Notes: generated by a model from the letters alone, not told the origin. A stretch of DNA of 64,000 nt from an uncultured Alistipes sp. (GCA_910584485.1 CAJUAV010000006.1:1-64000), one strand, 5' to 3'. Counted from the stretch's first letter, positions 23,902-32,749 are shown. A program made the numbers and translations.

Positions 23902-25190
23902 AACATCCCGATCTTCTCTTGCGCGCCGAGGCCCCGAAACGGGCGCCCCGACCCGCCCCCTGCACCGCCGTCGAAATCGCCGACGCGGAGTGCCTCACGC
24001 TCCGCAACGGCATGCGGCTCTACCTGCTCGCGAGCGACGATTTCGAAATTCTGCGGCTCTCGCTCGTCTTTCGGGCGGGGTCGTCGACCCAGTCGCAGCC
24101 CTTCTGCGCCTCGGCGACGGCCAACCTGCTCGCCGAGGGGACCGAACACCTGACCGCCCGCGAAATCTCCGAGCGGCTCGATTTCCACGGCTCCTATTTC
24201 GATGTCAACACGGACCGCGACTACAGCTACATCAGCTTCGCGATGCTGTCGAAGTTCGTCGGGCCGACGCTCGACGTGGCGGGCGAAATCCTGCTGCATC
24301 CCACTTTCCCCGCCGAGGAGGTGGCGACCTACTGCGCCAAACGCAGACAGCGGCTGCGGATCGACCGCACGAAGGTCGACGTGCAGGCCCGCGAAGCCTT
24401 CGCCGAGGCGATGTTCGGCGCCGAGCACCCCTACGGCGCACGCTTCGACGAGGCGGACTACGATCGGCTGCGCCGCGAGGAGCTGGAGGTCTTCTACCGC
24501 ACGCACTATACCGCCGCGAACGGGTTCGCCGTATGCAGCGGCCGTGTCGGCGCGGCGGAGCGGGCGGCGATCGTCGCCCTGCTCGAACGCTTTCCCGCGG
24601 GCGAGCGGCCTGCGGAGCCTCTGTTCCCCGTGCCGCTTCAGACCCGCGAGCGGCGGATTGCGCATGCGGGGGCCGTGCAGTCGGCGATCCGCATCGGTCG
24701 GCGGCTTTTTCCGCGCGAACACCCCGATTTCGTCGGCATGCAGGTCGTGGCGGCGGCCCTCGGCGGCTATTTCGGGTCGCGCCTGATGCAGAACCTGCGC
24801 GAGCGGAACGGGTATACCTACGGGGTGATGGCTGCGATGGTCAATTTCAAACGCGAGGGCTACCTCGCCATCGGCGCGCAGGTCGGTACGGAGGTGACCG
24901 AGGCGGCGCTGACCGAGATCTACCGCGAGATCGAACGGCTGCGCACGGAGCCGATGCCCGCCGACGAGCTGGAGCTGGTCAGGAACATCATGACGGGCGA
25001 GATGATGCGCATCCTCGACGGGCCGTTCGGGGTGGCCGACGTGACGATCGAGAACATCCTCTGCGGCTGCACGAACCGCGTCATCGGCGAGAACGTCGCC
25101 AGCATCCGCGCCATTACCCCCGAGGAGGTGCAGCGGCTGGCCCGCCGCTACCTCGCGCGCGAGGAGTTGGTGACGGTCGTGGCGGGGTAG
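23898..25190 (+). CDS. M16 family peptidase-like protein (non-catalytic partner)
   Basis: A 430-residue M16-fold protein. Where the active partner has HxxEH, this one has NLLAEGTEHL, so zinc binding is lost. The conserved R/Y substrate-gripping region of inactive M16 halves is seen near 305-325 (NLRERNGYTYGVMA). The overlap with the preceding gene implies coupled translation and an equimolar pair, as in other two-chain M16 peptidases. No signal peptide. The bidirectional hairpin at 25388-25419 lies about 200 bp downstream. Confidence 0.9.
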   Translation: MKHPDLLLRAEAPKRAPRPAPCTAVEIADAECLTLRNGMRLYLLASDDFEILRLSLVFRAGSSTQSQPFCASATANLLAEGTEHLTAREISERLDFHGSYFDVNTDRDYSYISFAMLSKFVGPTLDVAGEILLHPTFPAEEVATYCAKRRQRLRIDRTKVDVQAREAFAEAMFGAEHPYGARFDEADYDRLRREELEVFYRTHYTAANGFAVCSGRVGAAERAAIVALLERFPAGERPAEPLFPVPLQTRERRIAHAGAVQSAIRIGRRLFPREHPDFVGMQVVAAALGGYFGSRLMQNLRERNGYTYGVMAAMVNFKREGYLAIGAQVGTEVTEAALTEIYREIERLRTEPMPADELELVRNIMTGEMMRILDGPFGVADVTIENILCGCTNRVIGENVASIRAITPEEVQRLARRYLAREELVTVVAG

Positions 25191-25380
25191 GGCTGCGGGC
25201 GACGACGGCCCGCACGTACGCAAGGAAGGTCTGCTTCGATGAGGCGCATCTCCGTGCGGCCGCCGCGGGGCGGAGGCTCGCTTTGCGTGCGCACGCCGGC
25301 GGGCTGCCTGTGATGCTGCCTGTGATGCCGTTCATGATGCTGCCTGCGATGCCGTCCGATACGGAGCGCCGAAATCATCC

Positions 25381-25419
25381 TGCGAAAAAAAGCTCCCCGT
25401 TCGAAAACGGGGAGCTTTT
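25381..25419 (-). terminator. Intrinsic terminator of the AsmA-like gene (also faces the M16 genes)
   Basis: Stem AAAAGCTCCCCGTT / AACGGGGAGCTTTT with CGAA loop. On the minus strand it is followed by a run of seven T, on the plus strand only by the paired TTTT, so it mainly ends the AsmA-like transcript. Confidence 0.88.
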
Positions 25420-25439
25420 GTCATCTATATAAATAGGTA

Positions 25440-28115
25440 TTACTCTTTTTTCTCGGTCAGCTTGGCGGCCTGTTCGTCGGCCGTCTGTTGCAGCTTGGCC
25501 GCTTGTTTCTCGGCCTCTTCGACCAGCTTGTCGCCCGCCTTTTGGGCGGCGATCTTCGCAAGCGCGCCCTTCTTGGAGGCCTCCTCGATCAGTCGGTCGC
25601 GCTGCTTTTCGGCGGCCTGGACCAGTTCGGCACCCCGCTTGGCCGCCTCCGTGCGCAGCCGCTCGGCCTGCTTCTCGACCTCGGCCGAAAGCGATTCGCT
25701 GCCCGTCAGCTTCTGCACCTGCTCGTCGAGGGCGTTTTTGATCGCCTGCTCGGCCGCCTTCTTCACGCCCAGCGTGATCTTGGGCGAAGCGAAGGTGCCG
25801 CCGATGCCGACGTCGACCGTCGAGAGGAGCTTGCCGGCCGCGCCGTCAGGCAGCTCGACCGTCGCCGTGTAGTCGATCGTGCCGTCGAGCCCCGTCGAAC
25901 CCGCCAGCGTCATCTTCGTCGCCCCCGTCTTCAGGTCGAAGGGCTGCGTCGTCAGACGTCCGTCGTGAATCGCGAAGCGGATCGCGACGTCCTTCGCCTC
26001 GATGCGGCTCAACCGGTCGTTCTTGAGCGCCTTCGAAAGGGCGCTCAACGCCTCGATGTTTTGCAGGCGGATGTTCGCCGAACGGAGCTCGCCCGTCGCC
26101 TCGACCGATTGCAGGTCGGGCGACATCGTCTCGTCGAGCGCCGCACGCAGGTCGAGCGTCATCGAGTAGTCGCCGCCCGTCTTGGCGAAGAGCGGCACGA
26201 TGCGGCGCACCAGCTCCAGCTCCTCGAAGGTGCGCTGGAACGAAGCCTGCTGCAACCCCGCCTTCAGCGCCACCTCGGGACGTGCGGGGTCGTTTTTCGT
26301 CGAGTAGCTGCCCGAGGCGGTCGCACGGCCTCCGAAGAGTCCCATCGAGAGCTGGTCGAGCGATAGAACGCCGTCGGCGGCGCGCAGGCCGCCTTCGAAA
26401 TCCGAAATCGTCATCCCCCCGAAGAGGATCTTGCGGAGCGAGGCGGAGAAGGAGAGGTCGAGGTTCGTCGGAACGGCGATCGCCTTCAGCTCCGTCGTGC
26501 CGTCGGCTTCGGCCGTCGGCTTCGCGGCGCTCTGCTCCTCCTTGTCGGAGGCCATCAGACGGTTCAGGTTCAGCAGGTTCGATTTGACGTAGAGGCGGCC
26601 CGAGAGCTTGTCGCCGCGCAGCAGGTAGCCGAGGTAGTTGCTCAAACGGCCCGTCGCCGACAGGTCGCTGTCGGCGATCGAAAGGTTCAGTTCGCCGAGC
26701 GTCATGGCGGCGGGGGTGATCGTCGCCGCGGCGCGGTGCAGCTCGACGGGCGGCAGCGAGGGCATCGTGAGCCCCAGCTGCTCGACGACGAAGGTGCCCG
26801 AGGCGGAGAACTGTTCGTAACGCTGTTTCTCGAGGGCCGAGAGGCGTCCTGCCGCCTTCAGGTCGGCCGTGATGAGGCCCGCGAGCTTCACCGCTTCGAG
26901 CGGGTAGACCTCGCCGATGTCGCCCAGATCGATGCGCCCCTGCACGGAGGCCTTCAGGTCGGGATCCGAAACGAGGTTCGTGCCGCGGAAGGTGGCGGCG
27001 AGGCTGTTGCCGGCCATGCGCAGGCCGAAGCGCGAGAGGTCGACCACCGTGCGGTCCATCGTGCCGCCCGGGTTCGCGACGCGCAGCGCCAGCTGGATGT
27101 CGCTGACCGCCTTCGGCAGCGAGGCGTACTGGAAACGGCCGTCGCGGACGTTCGCCTTCAGCTCGAAGGCGGGCAGCTGTGCGCCGCGCAGTTCGCCTTT
27201 CGCCCAAAGCGCCAGGTCGAGTTCGCCCGCGGCCGTGAGGTTGCGGAAATCGCGCGTATAGAAGGCGGGCACGAGCGACAGCACCTCCTTGAAGCGGACC
27301 TGCTCGGTGCCGGCCTTGAGATCCATCGCCACGGCCCCTGCGTCGAGCAGCTGGGCCCAGCCGTCGAGCGTCAGTTCGATGGCGTTCAGCCGCAGGGTGT
27401 TGTGCGAGAAGGTGAAGCGGTTGTTCTCCAGATCGGCATCCACCGAGGCGCGCAGTTCGACTTCGGCGTCGTGCAGGAGTTTCACCACGCCCGAGCGGAG
27501 GTTGAGGCGCTCCATCGTCAGCCGCAGGTCGAGTTCGCTGCGGGCGGCCGAGAGGTCGCCCCGCAGGCGCAGGTCGAGCGGATCGGTCGAGCAGGCGAGG
27601 CGCGTCGAGTCGTCTTCGTAGCGGATGACGGCCTCCGTGATGCGGAAATCGCGCACGGCGAGCTTGAACGACGAGGGTTCGCTCGGCGTGTCGGGCGTCG
27701 TCTCGGCGGGGGCGTCGCTCGGTTGCATGACGTCCCAGTTGACGGCGCCGTCGGCCAGCTTGTGCGCGTGGAGCGCGGGAGCCTTCACGAGCACCTTCTT
27801 GACGACGAAGCCGCCGTCGCCCAGCAGCGAGAAGGGATTCACGACGACCGAAATGCGGTCGGCGGCGACGATCGTGTCGCCCTCGAAGCGCTCGACGCCT
27901 ACGAGGGTGAGGCCGCGCAGTTCGAGCGAGGCATTCGGGAAATGGCGCAGCAGGCTGATGTTCAGCGCGTCGAAATCGAGGCGTGCGCGCAGCACGGCGT
28001 TCGCTTCGCGGCGAACGATCTCGGCGATCTTGCCGCGGAATAGGGTCGGAGCGATCCAAATCGTCGCCAGCAGGACCAGCAGGATCACCAGCGGCGTTTT
28101 CAGCGTTTTTTTCAT
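25440..28115 (-). CDS. AsmA-family envelope protein
   Basis: A large protein of 891 residues with one N-terminal membrane anchor (about 5-24) and a long periplasmic part with AsmA features: an N-terminal AsmA domain (RARLDFDALNISLLRHFPNASLELRGLTLVG near 43-72) and a C-terminal AsmA_2-like region (LSRIEAKDVAIRFAIHDGRL, TGLDGTIDYTATVELP). Related proteins form hydrophobic grooves thought to carry phospholipids to the outer membrane. The last 110 residues are an Ala/Glu/Lys-rich helix with repeats of EKQAERLRTEAAKRG type, a likely coiled coil. The promoter cassette lies at 28135-28260. Confidence 0.85.
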   Translation of the reverse strand: MKKTLKTPLVILLVLLATIWIAPTLFRGKIAEIVRREANAVLRARLDFDALNISLLRHFPNASLELRGLTLVGVERFEGDTIVAADRISVVVNPFSLLGDGGFVVKKVLVKAPALHAHKLADGAVNWDVMQPSDAPAETTPDTPSEPSSFKLAVRDFRITEAVIRYEDDSTRLACSTDPLDLRLRGDLSAARSELDLRLTMERLNLRSGVVKLLHDAEVELRASVDADLENNRFTFSHNTLRLNAIELTLDGWAQLLDAGAVAMDLKAGTEQVRFKEVLSLVPAFYTRDFRNLTAAGELDLALWAKGELRGAQLPAFELKANVRDGRFQYASLPKAVSDIQLALRVANPGGTMDRTVVDLSRFGLRMAGNSLAATFRGTNLVSDPDLKASVQGRIDLGDIGEVYPLEAVKLAGLITADLKAAGRLSALEKQRYEQFSASGTFVVEQLGLTMPSLPPVELHRAAATITPAAMTLGELNLSIADSDLSATGRLSNYLGYLLRGDKLSGRLYVKSNLLNLNRLMASDKEEQSAAKPTAEADGTTELKAIAVPTNLDLSFSASLRKILFGGMTISDFEGGLRAADGVLSLDQLSMGLFGGRATASGSYSTKNDPARPEVALKAGLQQASFQRTFEELELVRRIVPLFAKTGGDYSMTLDLRAALDETMSPDLQSVEATGELRSANIRLQNIEALSALSKALKNDRLSRIEAKDVAIRFAIHDGRLTTQPFDLKTGATKMTLAGSTGLDGTIDYTATVELPDGAAGKLLSTVDVGIGGTFASPKITLGVKKAAEQAIKNALDEQVQKLTGSESLSAEVEKQAERLRTEAAKRGAELVQAAEKQRDRLIEEASKKGALAKIAAQKAGDKLVEEAEKQAAKLQQTADEQAAKLTEKKE

Positions 28116-28134
28116 GGTAAAACGGATTAGTCTA

Positions 28135-28142
28135 CAAAGATA
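28135..28142 (-). promoter_or_regulatory. -7 promoter box TATCTTTG for the AsmA-like gene
   Basis: Perfect minus-strand TATCTTTG, 20 bp before the start codon; it is the proximal copy of the promoter cassette. Confidence 0.75.
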
Positions 28143-28260
28143 CGAAAAGTCGAGCGCAGAAGCAAGCCATCGGCTTGATTATGCCGAGACGACGTATCTT
28201 GGGCGCAGCCAAAGATACGAATAAGCCGAGAGCGAAAATGGGCCTGTCTGCATTTTGCCG
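28135..28260 (-). repeat. Tandem promoter cassette upstream of the AsmA-like gene
   Basis: Read on the minus strand, two units end in CGTATCTTTG. The distal one is followed by GGCTGCGCCCAAGATACG, as in the cassettes before the RumA, FtsE-like and gyrB genes. Here both -7 boxes are perfect, unlike the other loci. Confidence 0.75.
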
Positions 28261-28680
28261 AGGTACTTCTGCGACGTCGCAGACGTCGGCGGGCCGTGTT
28301 CCGCAGCCGAACTGGTTCGATCCCGCGAGGGATCGGCGGGCCGCAGCTTCGCCTCGCGAAGGCCCGCAGCTCGCGTAAGGCTCGTTGCGTGCGCTTCGCA
28401 AGCTGTGGCCCGAGTTTCAGGTTTGTTGCGGCCCAATCGACCTTACGGAGGTCGGCAGCCCGCTCGTTGCGCGCGCTTCACAAGCTGCGTCCCGAACGTC
28501 GATGCGTGCGGCAGCGTGGCAGCCCGTAGCCGCCCCCTGGCGGAGGGCTGCTTCTCGCGATTGCTCGTCGCAAGCCCCTCCGCTCGGCTGCGGGCCGAAG
28601 CGGCGACACACACGGCACGCCTTTTCCTGCCGTCGGTCGCGCTGTGACCCCGCCGTTCGCCCCGCACAAAAAAATAGTCG
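28261..28680. repeat. Intergenic GC-rich hairpin modules (locus 5)
   Basis: Modules in order: CGACGTC-GCA-GACGTCG, GATCCC-GCGA-GGGATC, the GCGGGCC hairpin with inner CTTCGC/GCGAAG, a 45-bp block (28361-28405) that recurs inverted at 29386-29430, CGACCTT-ACG-GAGGTCG, and the CAGCC...GGGCTG module. It lies between the AsmA-like gene and tmRNA; no coding sequence seen. Confidence 0.75.
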
Positions 28681-28713
28681 ACCGGCATCGCTTGATTTTT
28701 GGCCGATTTGCAT

Positions 28714-28721
28714 TATCTTTG
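28714..28721 (+). promoter_or_regulatory. -7 promoter box TATCTTTG for ssrA
   Basis: Perfect TATCTTTG preceded at the right distance by TTGATTTTTGG, a good -33 match, about 42 bp before the mature tmRNA 5' end. The precursor therefore has a short 5' trailer for RNase P. Confidence 0.8.
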
Positions 28722-28762
28722 TCCCATCCTACATGACGGTCTGCACGATCGCCGTCGGAAAC

Positions 28763-29162
28763 GGGGGTGCCCGGTTTTGACAGCAGGCAGAGTTTGATTG
28801 TAAGCACGTCGAGCGCTGTGTGGCGGCTCGTAAATCCCGATGCACAAAAATCAATTGGCAATAACAGCTACGCACTCGCTGCCTAATTTTCAGGGAAAAT
28901 TGGCTTAATCGCCGAGGCCCAGGAGCCCTGGCGACGAGTATCCCGAAAGAGCGTTCCGCTCCCTAACGCTTTTTCATACGGGGTATCATTCATTCGGAGA
29001 TAGTTCGGCGGCCTGCTCCGTCCGTCGGGCGAAACAAAGGAGCTGGGCCCCGTGTTAGGCTGTTGCCTGCCGGATGCGGGGAGAAGGACGAAACGGCGAC
29101 TAAACGTGTAGAAAGCTTTCGGGTTCCCTGTTTGGACGCGGGTTCGACTCCCGCCACCTCCA
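28763..29162 (+). ncRNA. ssrA: tmRNA
   Basis: Rescues stalled ribosomes by acting as alanyl-tRNA and then as mRNA. The tRNA-like ends pair: GGGGGTG at 28763-28769 with CACCTCC at 29155-29161, discriminator A at 29162. The T-arm GGGTTCGACTCCC precedes the 3' end. CCA is not encoded (ACT in the DNA), so it must be added. The tag frame is readable: GGC at 28857 to TAA at 28884-28886 gives GNNSYALAA, with the YALAA end that adaptor proteases recognise and an NN start typical of Bacteroidota. Length about 400 nt. A terminator follows at 29171. Confidence 0.96.
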
Positions 29163-29170
29163 CTCGCAGC

Positions 29171-29202
29171 AAAACGCTCCGATTTTTCGGGGCGTTTTTT
29201 TT
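29171..29202 (+). terminator. Intrinsic terminator of ssrA
   Basis: Stem AACGCTCCGA / TCGGGGCGTT with TTTT loop, followed by a run of T, starting 9 bp after the tmRNA 3' end. Confidence 0.9.
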
Positions 29203-29224
29203 CGTCGCCATGAAACAGGGTGTG

Positions 29225-29490
29225 TTCGGCTTCGGGCGGAGGCTGCGGGCTGCTGACCTCTTATGAGGTCGAACCGATCAGTTCGCCGGCGGCAGGAGGC
29301 AGTTCGAGCGGCTCGACGCGAGATTGCCGTTCAGCCGCATGGGGCGGCGGCGAACGACACGCACCTGCGTGCGACCTTCGGGCAGCAGCTTGCGAAGCGC
29401 ACGCAACGAGCCTTACGCGAGCTGCGGGCCGCCGAAGTCTGCGACGTCGCATCCGCCCCCTTGGCGACTCGGGAAGAAGCAGGCAACCCG
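29225..29490. repeat. Intergenic GC-rich hairpin modules, inverted orientation (locus 6)
   Basis: Contains GACCTC-TTAT-GAGGTC, a CGCACC/GGTGCG-like module, and at 29386-29430 the exact inverted copy of 28361-28405, followed by TCTGCGACGTCGCA as in locus 5. It is locus 5 read backwards, with a segment of roughly 60 bp missing. No coding sequence seen. Confidence 0.75.
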
Positions 29491-29494
29491 AATC

Positions 29495-29587
29495 TTCGCT
29501 TATTCGTACTTTGGCTTCGCCGAAGATACTCCGCCTCGGCAAATCGCAAATAAATTTGCATTTGCTCTCGGCTTATTTGTATCTTTG
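29495..29587 (+). repeat. Promoter cassette upstream of the FtsE-like gene
   Basis: A degenerate copy (CGTACTTTGG at 29505-29514, one base short in the -7 box), then GCCGAAGATAC, GGCAAATCGCAAATAAA and a full TTTGCATTTGC...TATCTTTG ending at 29587. Confidence 0.75.
29580..29587 (+). promoter_or_regulatory. -7 promoter box TATCTTTG for the FtsE-like gene
   Basis: Perfect TATCTTTG, 31 bp before the ATG, with TTTGCATTTGC upstream as -33 element. Confidence 0.75.
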
Positions 29588-29618
29588 TAGCATCTTTCCC
29601 CTTTAGCCGGAACAAACC

Positions 29619-30347
29619 ATGGAAAACACCCCCGTCATTCGTCTGAAACAGGCCTCGATCTACCACGCCGCCGACGGCCGCTCCCTCCGCAAGATGTTGC
29701 GCGACGGCGAAATGGTCCTCTCGGAGGTCGATCTGGAGGTCCGTAGCGGCGAATTTGTCTACCTCATCGGTCGTGTCGGCAGCGGCAAGTCGTCGCTGCT
29801 GAAGACGCTGTACGCCGAGGTGCCGCTGCTGACGGGCGAAGGAATGATCGCGGGTTTCGACCTGCGCCGCCTGCGCCGCCGCGACGTGCCCTACCTGCGC
29901 CGCCGCATCGGCATCGTCTTCCAGGATTACCAGCTGCTGACCGACCGCAACGTCTTCATGAACCTGCACTACGTGATGAAGGCGACGGGCTGGAAGCGCG
30001 AAACGGAGATCCGCGAACGCATCGCCCGCGTGCTCGACCGAGTGGATCTGGAGGCGAAGAGCTACAAGATGCCCTACGAACTCTCGGGCGGCGAACAGCA
30101 GCGTCTGGTGATCGCCCGCGCCCTGCTGAACGATCCCGCCGTGCTGCTGGCCGACGAACCGACCGGCAACCTCGATCCCGTGACGGCCGACGGCATCATG
30201 CAGCTCTTCCGCGGCATCGCCGAGCGGGGCTGCGCCGTGGTCATGTCGACCCACAACACCGCCCTGATCGAAAACTATCCCGCGCGAGCCGTCCTCTTCG
30301 CGCAGGGCGGTATCCGCGAAATCGATCTGAAGGAGCAACTGGCCTGA
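29619..30347 (+). CDS. FtsE-like ABC transporter ATP-binding protein
   Basis: ABC ATPase of 242 residues with Walker A GRVGSGKSS near 51-59, Q-loop VFQDYQLL, signature LSGGEQQR near 154, Walker B AVLLADEPTGNLDP and the H-loop STHN. Sequence and size match FtsE, the cytoplasmic partner of FtsX that controls peptidoglycan hydrolases at the septum, and closely related MacB/LolD-type ATPases. No permease gene is adjacent, as is usual for ftsE in Bacteroidota, so the partner is encoded elsewhere and the ftsE assignment is not certain. The ATG at 29619 follows the promoter cassette. Confidence 0.85.
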   Translation: MENTPVIRLKQASIYHAADGRSLRKMLRDGEMVLSEVDLEVRSGEFVYLIGRVGSGKSSLLKTLYAEVPLLTGEGMIAGFDLRRLRRRDVPYLRRRIGIVFQDYQLLTDRNVFMNLHYVMKATGWKRETEIRERIARVLDRVDLEAKSYKMPYELSGGEQQRLVIARALLNDPAVLLADEPTGNLDPVTADGIMQLFRGIAERGCAVVMSTHNTALIENYPARAVLFAQGGIREIDLKEQLA

Positions 30348-30711
30348 TAAAAAGTGCGTTGCGGCCGCATGCCGCGCCGTCCGCCGATCGTTTTCCGAAA
30401 AAGCGCCGGACCCTCCGCGCGGCATTTGCCCGATCCGAAAAAAAAGCGTATCTTTGACTGTGCCGAAGATGCTCCGCCGCGGCGAATCGCAGGTTTGCAT
30501 TCGCCCTCGGCTTTTTCGCATCCTTGGCTTTGCCGAAGATACGGTCGCTCGGCAAATCGCAAACACAAGTTTGCATTTGCCCTCGGCTTTTTCGCATCCT
30601 TGGCTTTGCCGAAGATACGGTCGCTCGGCAAATCGCAAACACAAGTTTGCATTTGCCCTCGCTTTTTCGTATCTTTGTCCACTATTCCACGAACGAAACG
30701 AGTACCGAACG
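30348..30711 (+). repeat. Tandem promoter cassettes upstream of gyrB
   Basis: Between the FtsE-like gene and gyrB the segment 30449-30677 holds -7 positions at 30449 (TATCTTTG), 30519 and 30595 (both CATCCTTGG, degenerate) and 30670 (TATCTTTG), spaced 70, 76 and 75 bp. The last two inter-box segments are almost identical. Each unit also contains GCCGAAGATAC and GGCAAATCGCAAAC, i.e. a second, inverted -33/-7-like pair. The first 100 bp (30348-30448) show nothing I can assign. Confidence 0.85.
30670..30677 (+). promoter_or_regulatory. -7 promoter box TATCTTTG for gyrB
   Basis: Perfect TATCTTTG, 34 bp before the gyrB ATG; the only perfect box close to the gene. Confidence 0.75.
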
Positions 30712-32670
30712 ATGAATACCGAACAAGAGAACATCAAAAAACAGGAAGAGGAGTATTCCGCCTCCAATATTCAGGTGCTGGAGGGCTTGGAAGCCGTCCG
30801 CAAGCGTCCCGCCATGTACATCGGCGACATCGGCGAAAAGGGTCTGCATCACCTGGTCTACGAGGTGGTCGACAACTCGATCGACGAGGCGCTGGCCGGC
30901 TACTGCAACCGGATCGACGTGACGATCGGCGAGGACAATTCGATCACGGTCAGCGACAACGGCCGCGGTATTCCGACCGGCATGCACGAGAAGGAGAAGA
31001 AATCGGCCCTCGAGGTCGTCATGACGGTGCTGCACGCGGGCGGTAAGTTCGACAAGGGCAGCTACAAGGTCTCGGGCGGTCTGCACGGCGTCGGCGTCTC
31101 GTGCGTCAACGCCCTTTCGACGCTGCTCGTGGCCGAAATCCACCGCGAAGGCAAGATCTTCCGCCAGTCGTACAGCAAGGGCAAACCCATCACGCCCGTC
31201 GAGGTCGTGGGCACCTGCGAGGACCGCGGTACGACCGTGACGTTCCATCCCGACGGCGAAATCTTCACCCATACGACCGTCTACAACTACGACATCCTCG
31301 CTTCGCGCATGCGCGAGCTGGCGTTCCTGAACAAGGGCATCCACCTGAACCTCTACGACAAGCGCCCCGACGGCGAGGGCAAGCTCCGCGAGGACCATTT
31401 CTATTCGGAAGAGGGTCTGAAGGAGTTCGTGAGCTACCTCGATGCCACGCGCGGCACGAAGATCGTCGAGCAGATCATCTACCTCGACACCGAATCGAAG
31501 GGGGTTCCCGTCGAGGTGGCGATGCAGTACAACGACTCCTTCTCGGAGAATGTCCACTCCTACGTTAACAACATCAACACGATCGAGGGCGGTACACACC
31601 TCACGGGTTTCCGCCGCGCCCTCTCGCGCACGCTGAAGAAATATGCCGACGAGTCGGGCATGCTCGCCAAGCTCAAGTTCGAGATCAACGGCGACGATTT
31701 CCGCGAGGGCCTCACGGCCGTCGTCTCGGTGAAGGTCGCCGAGCCCCAGTTCGAGGGGCAGACCAAGACCAAGCTCGGCAACGACGAGGTGGCTGCTGCC
31801 GTGGACCAGGCGATGAGCACCGCCCTTTCGCAATACCTCGAGGAGAATCCGAAGGATGCCCGCGCCATCGTGCAGAAGGTGATTCTGGCCGCCACGGCCC
31901 GCCATGCCGCGCGCCACGCCCGCGAGCTGGTGCAGCGCAAGACGGTCCTTTCGGGTGCCGGTCTGCCGGGCAAGCTGGCCGACTGCACGACGCGCGATCG
32001 CTCGGTCGCCGAGATCTTCTTCGTCGAGGGCGACTCGGCAGGCGGTACGGCCAAGACGGGCCGCGACCGCAATTTCCAGGCGATCATGCCGCTGCGCGGT
32101 AAGATCCTGAACATCGAGAAGGCACAGGAGCACCGCATGTGGGAGAACGAGGAGATCAAGAACATGTTCATCGCTTTGGGCGTCACGATCGGCACCCCCG
32201 ACGACAGCAAGGCGCTGAACCTCGAAAAGCTGCGCTACGACAAGATCATCATCATGACCGATGCCGATGTCGACGGCAGCCACATCGCGACGCTGATGCT
32301 CACCTTCTTCTTCCGCAAGATGAAGGAGCTGATCGAAAACGGCCACGTCTACATCGCTACGCCGCCGCTCTACCTCGTCAAGAAGGGCAAGAACCAGCAG
32401 CGCTACTGCTGGGACGAGCAGCAGCGCGACGCCGCCACCGCCGAGTTCGGCAAGGGGGCCCACGTGCAGCGCTACAAAGGTCTGGGCGAGATGAATGCCG
32501 AGCAGTTGTGGGAGACGACGATGAATCCCGACACGCGCACGCTGCGCCAGGTGAACATCGAGAATGCCGCCGAGGCGGACCGCATCTTCTCGATGCTCAT
32601 GGGCGACGACGTGCCGCCCCGCCGCGAGTTCATCGAGCGCAATGCCCATTACGCCAACATCGACGCCTGA
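30712..32670 (+). CDS. gyrB: DNA gyrase subunit B
   Basis: ATPase subunit of 652 residues of the enzyme that supercoils DNA. GHKL motifs are YEVVDNSIDEALAG near 57-70, VSDNGRGIPTG and GGLHGVGVSCVNAL. The transducer domain is followed by the TOPRIM domain with FVEGDSAGGTAKTGRDR and TDADVDGSHIATLM. The C-terminal RYKGLGEMNAEQLWETTMNP is complete. The ATG at 30712 is the natural start behind the promoter; longer in-frame codons upstream fall in the repeat array. It is monocistronic, with an intrinsic terminator at 32679. Confidence 0.97.
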   Translation: MNTEQENIKKQEEEYSASNIQVLEGLEAVRKRPAMYIGDIGEKGLHHLVYEVVDNSIDEALAGYCNRIDVTIGEDNSITVSDNGRGIPTGMHEKEKKSALEVVMTVLHAGGKFDKGSYKVSGGLHGVGVSCVNALSTLLVAEIHREGKIFRQSYSKGKPITPVEVVGTCEDRGTTVTFHPDGEIFTHTTVYNYDILASRMRELAFLNKGIHLNLYDKRPDGEGKLREDHFYSEEGLKEFVSYLDATRGTKIVEQIIYLDTESKGVPVEVAMQYNDSFSENVHSYVNNINTIEGGTHLTGFRRALSRTLKKYADESGMLAKLKFEINGDDFREGLTAVVSVKVAEPQFEGQTKTKLGNDEVAAAVDQAMSTALSQYLEENPKDARAIVQKVILAATARHAARHARELVQRKTVLSGAGLPGKLADCTTRDRSVAEIFFVEGDSAGGTAKTGRDRNFQAIMPLRGKILNIEKAQEHRMWENEEIKNMFIALGVTIGTPDDSKALNLEKLRYDKIIIMTDADVDGSHIATLMLTFFFRKMKELIENGHVYIATPPLYLVKKGKNQQRYCWDEQQRDAATAEFGKGAHVQRYKGLGEMNAEQLWETTMNPDTRTLRQVNIENAAEADRIFSMLMGDDVPPRREFIERNAHYANIDA

Positions 32671-32678
32671 CAACGAAC

Positions 32679-32720
32679 AAGTCCGACACGCAGGGTTCCG
32701 CCCTCGGTCGGACTTTTTTT
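32679..32720 (+). terminator. Intrinsic terminator of gyrB
   Basis: Arms AAGTCCGAC / GTCGGACTT with an inner AGGG/CCCT pairing, ending in a T-run, 9 bp after the stop. Confidence 0.88.
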
Positions 32721-32749
32721 CAGGCCGTGCGCTGACAGGAGACGCGCCG

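Noticed and set aside
28763..29600. Island inserted at ssrA
   Set aside because: No integrase and no second copy of the tmRNA 3' end; the flanks are the intergenic repeat families and core genes.
30449..30677. Possible CRISPR array (repeats of 70-76 bp)
   Set aside because: Units are contiguous and nearly identical over their full length with no unique spacers, and no cas genes are in the window; they carry promoter elements instead.
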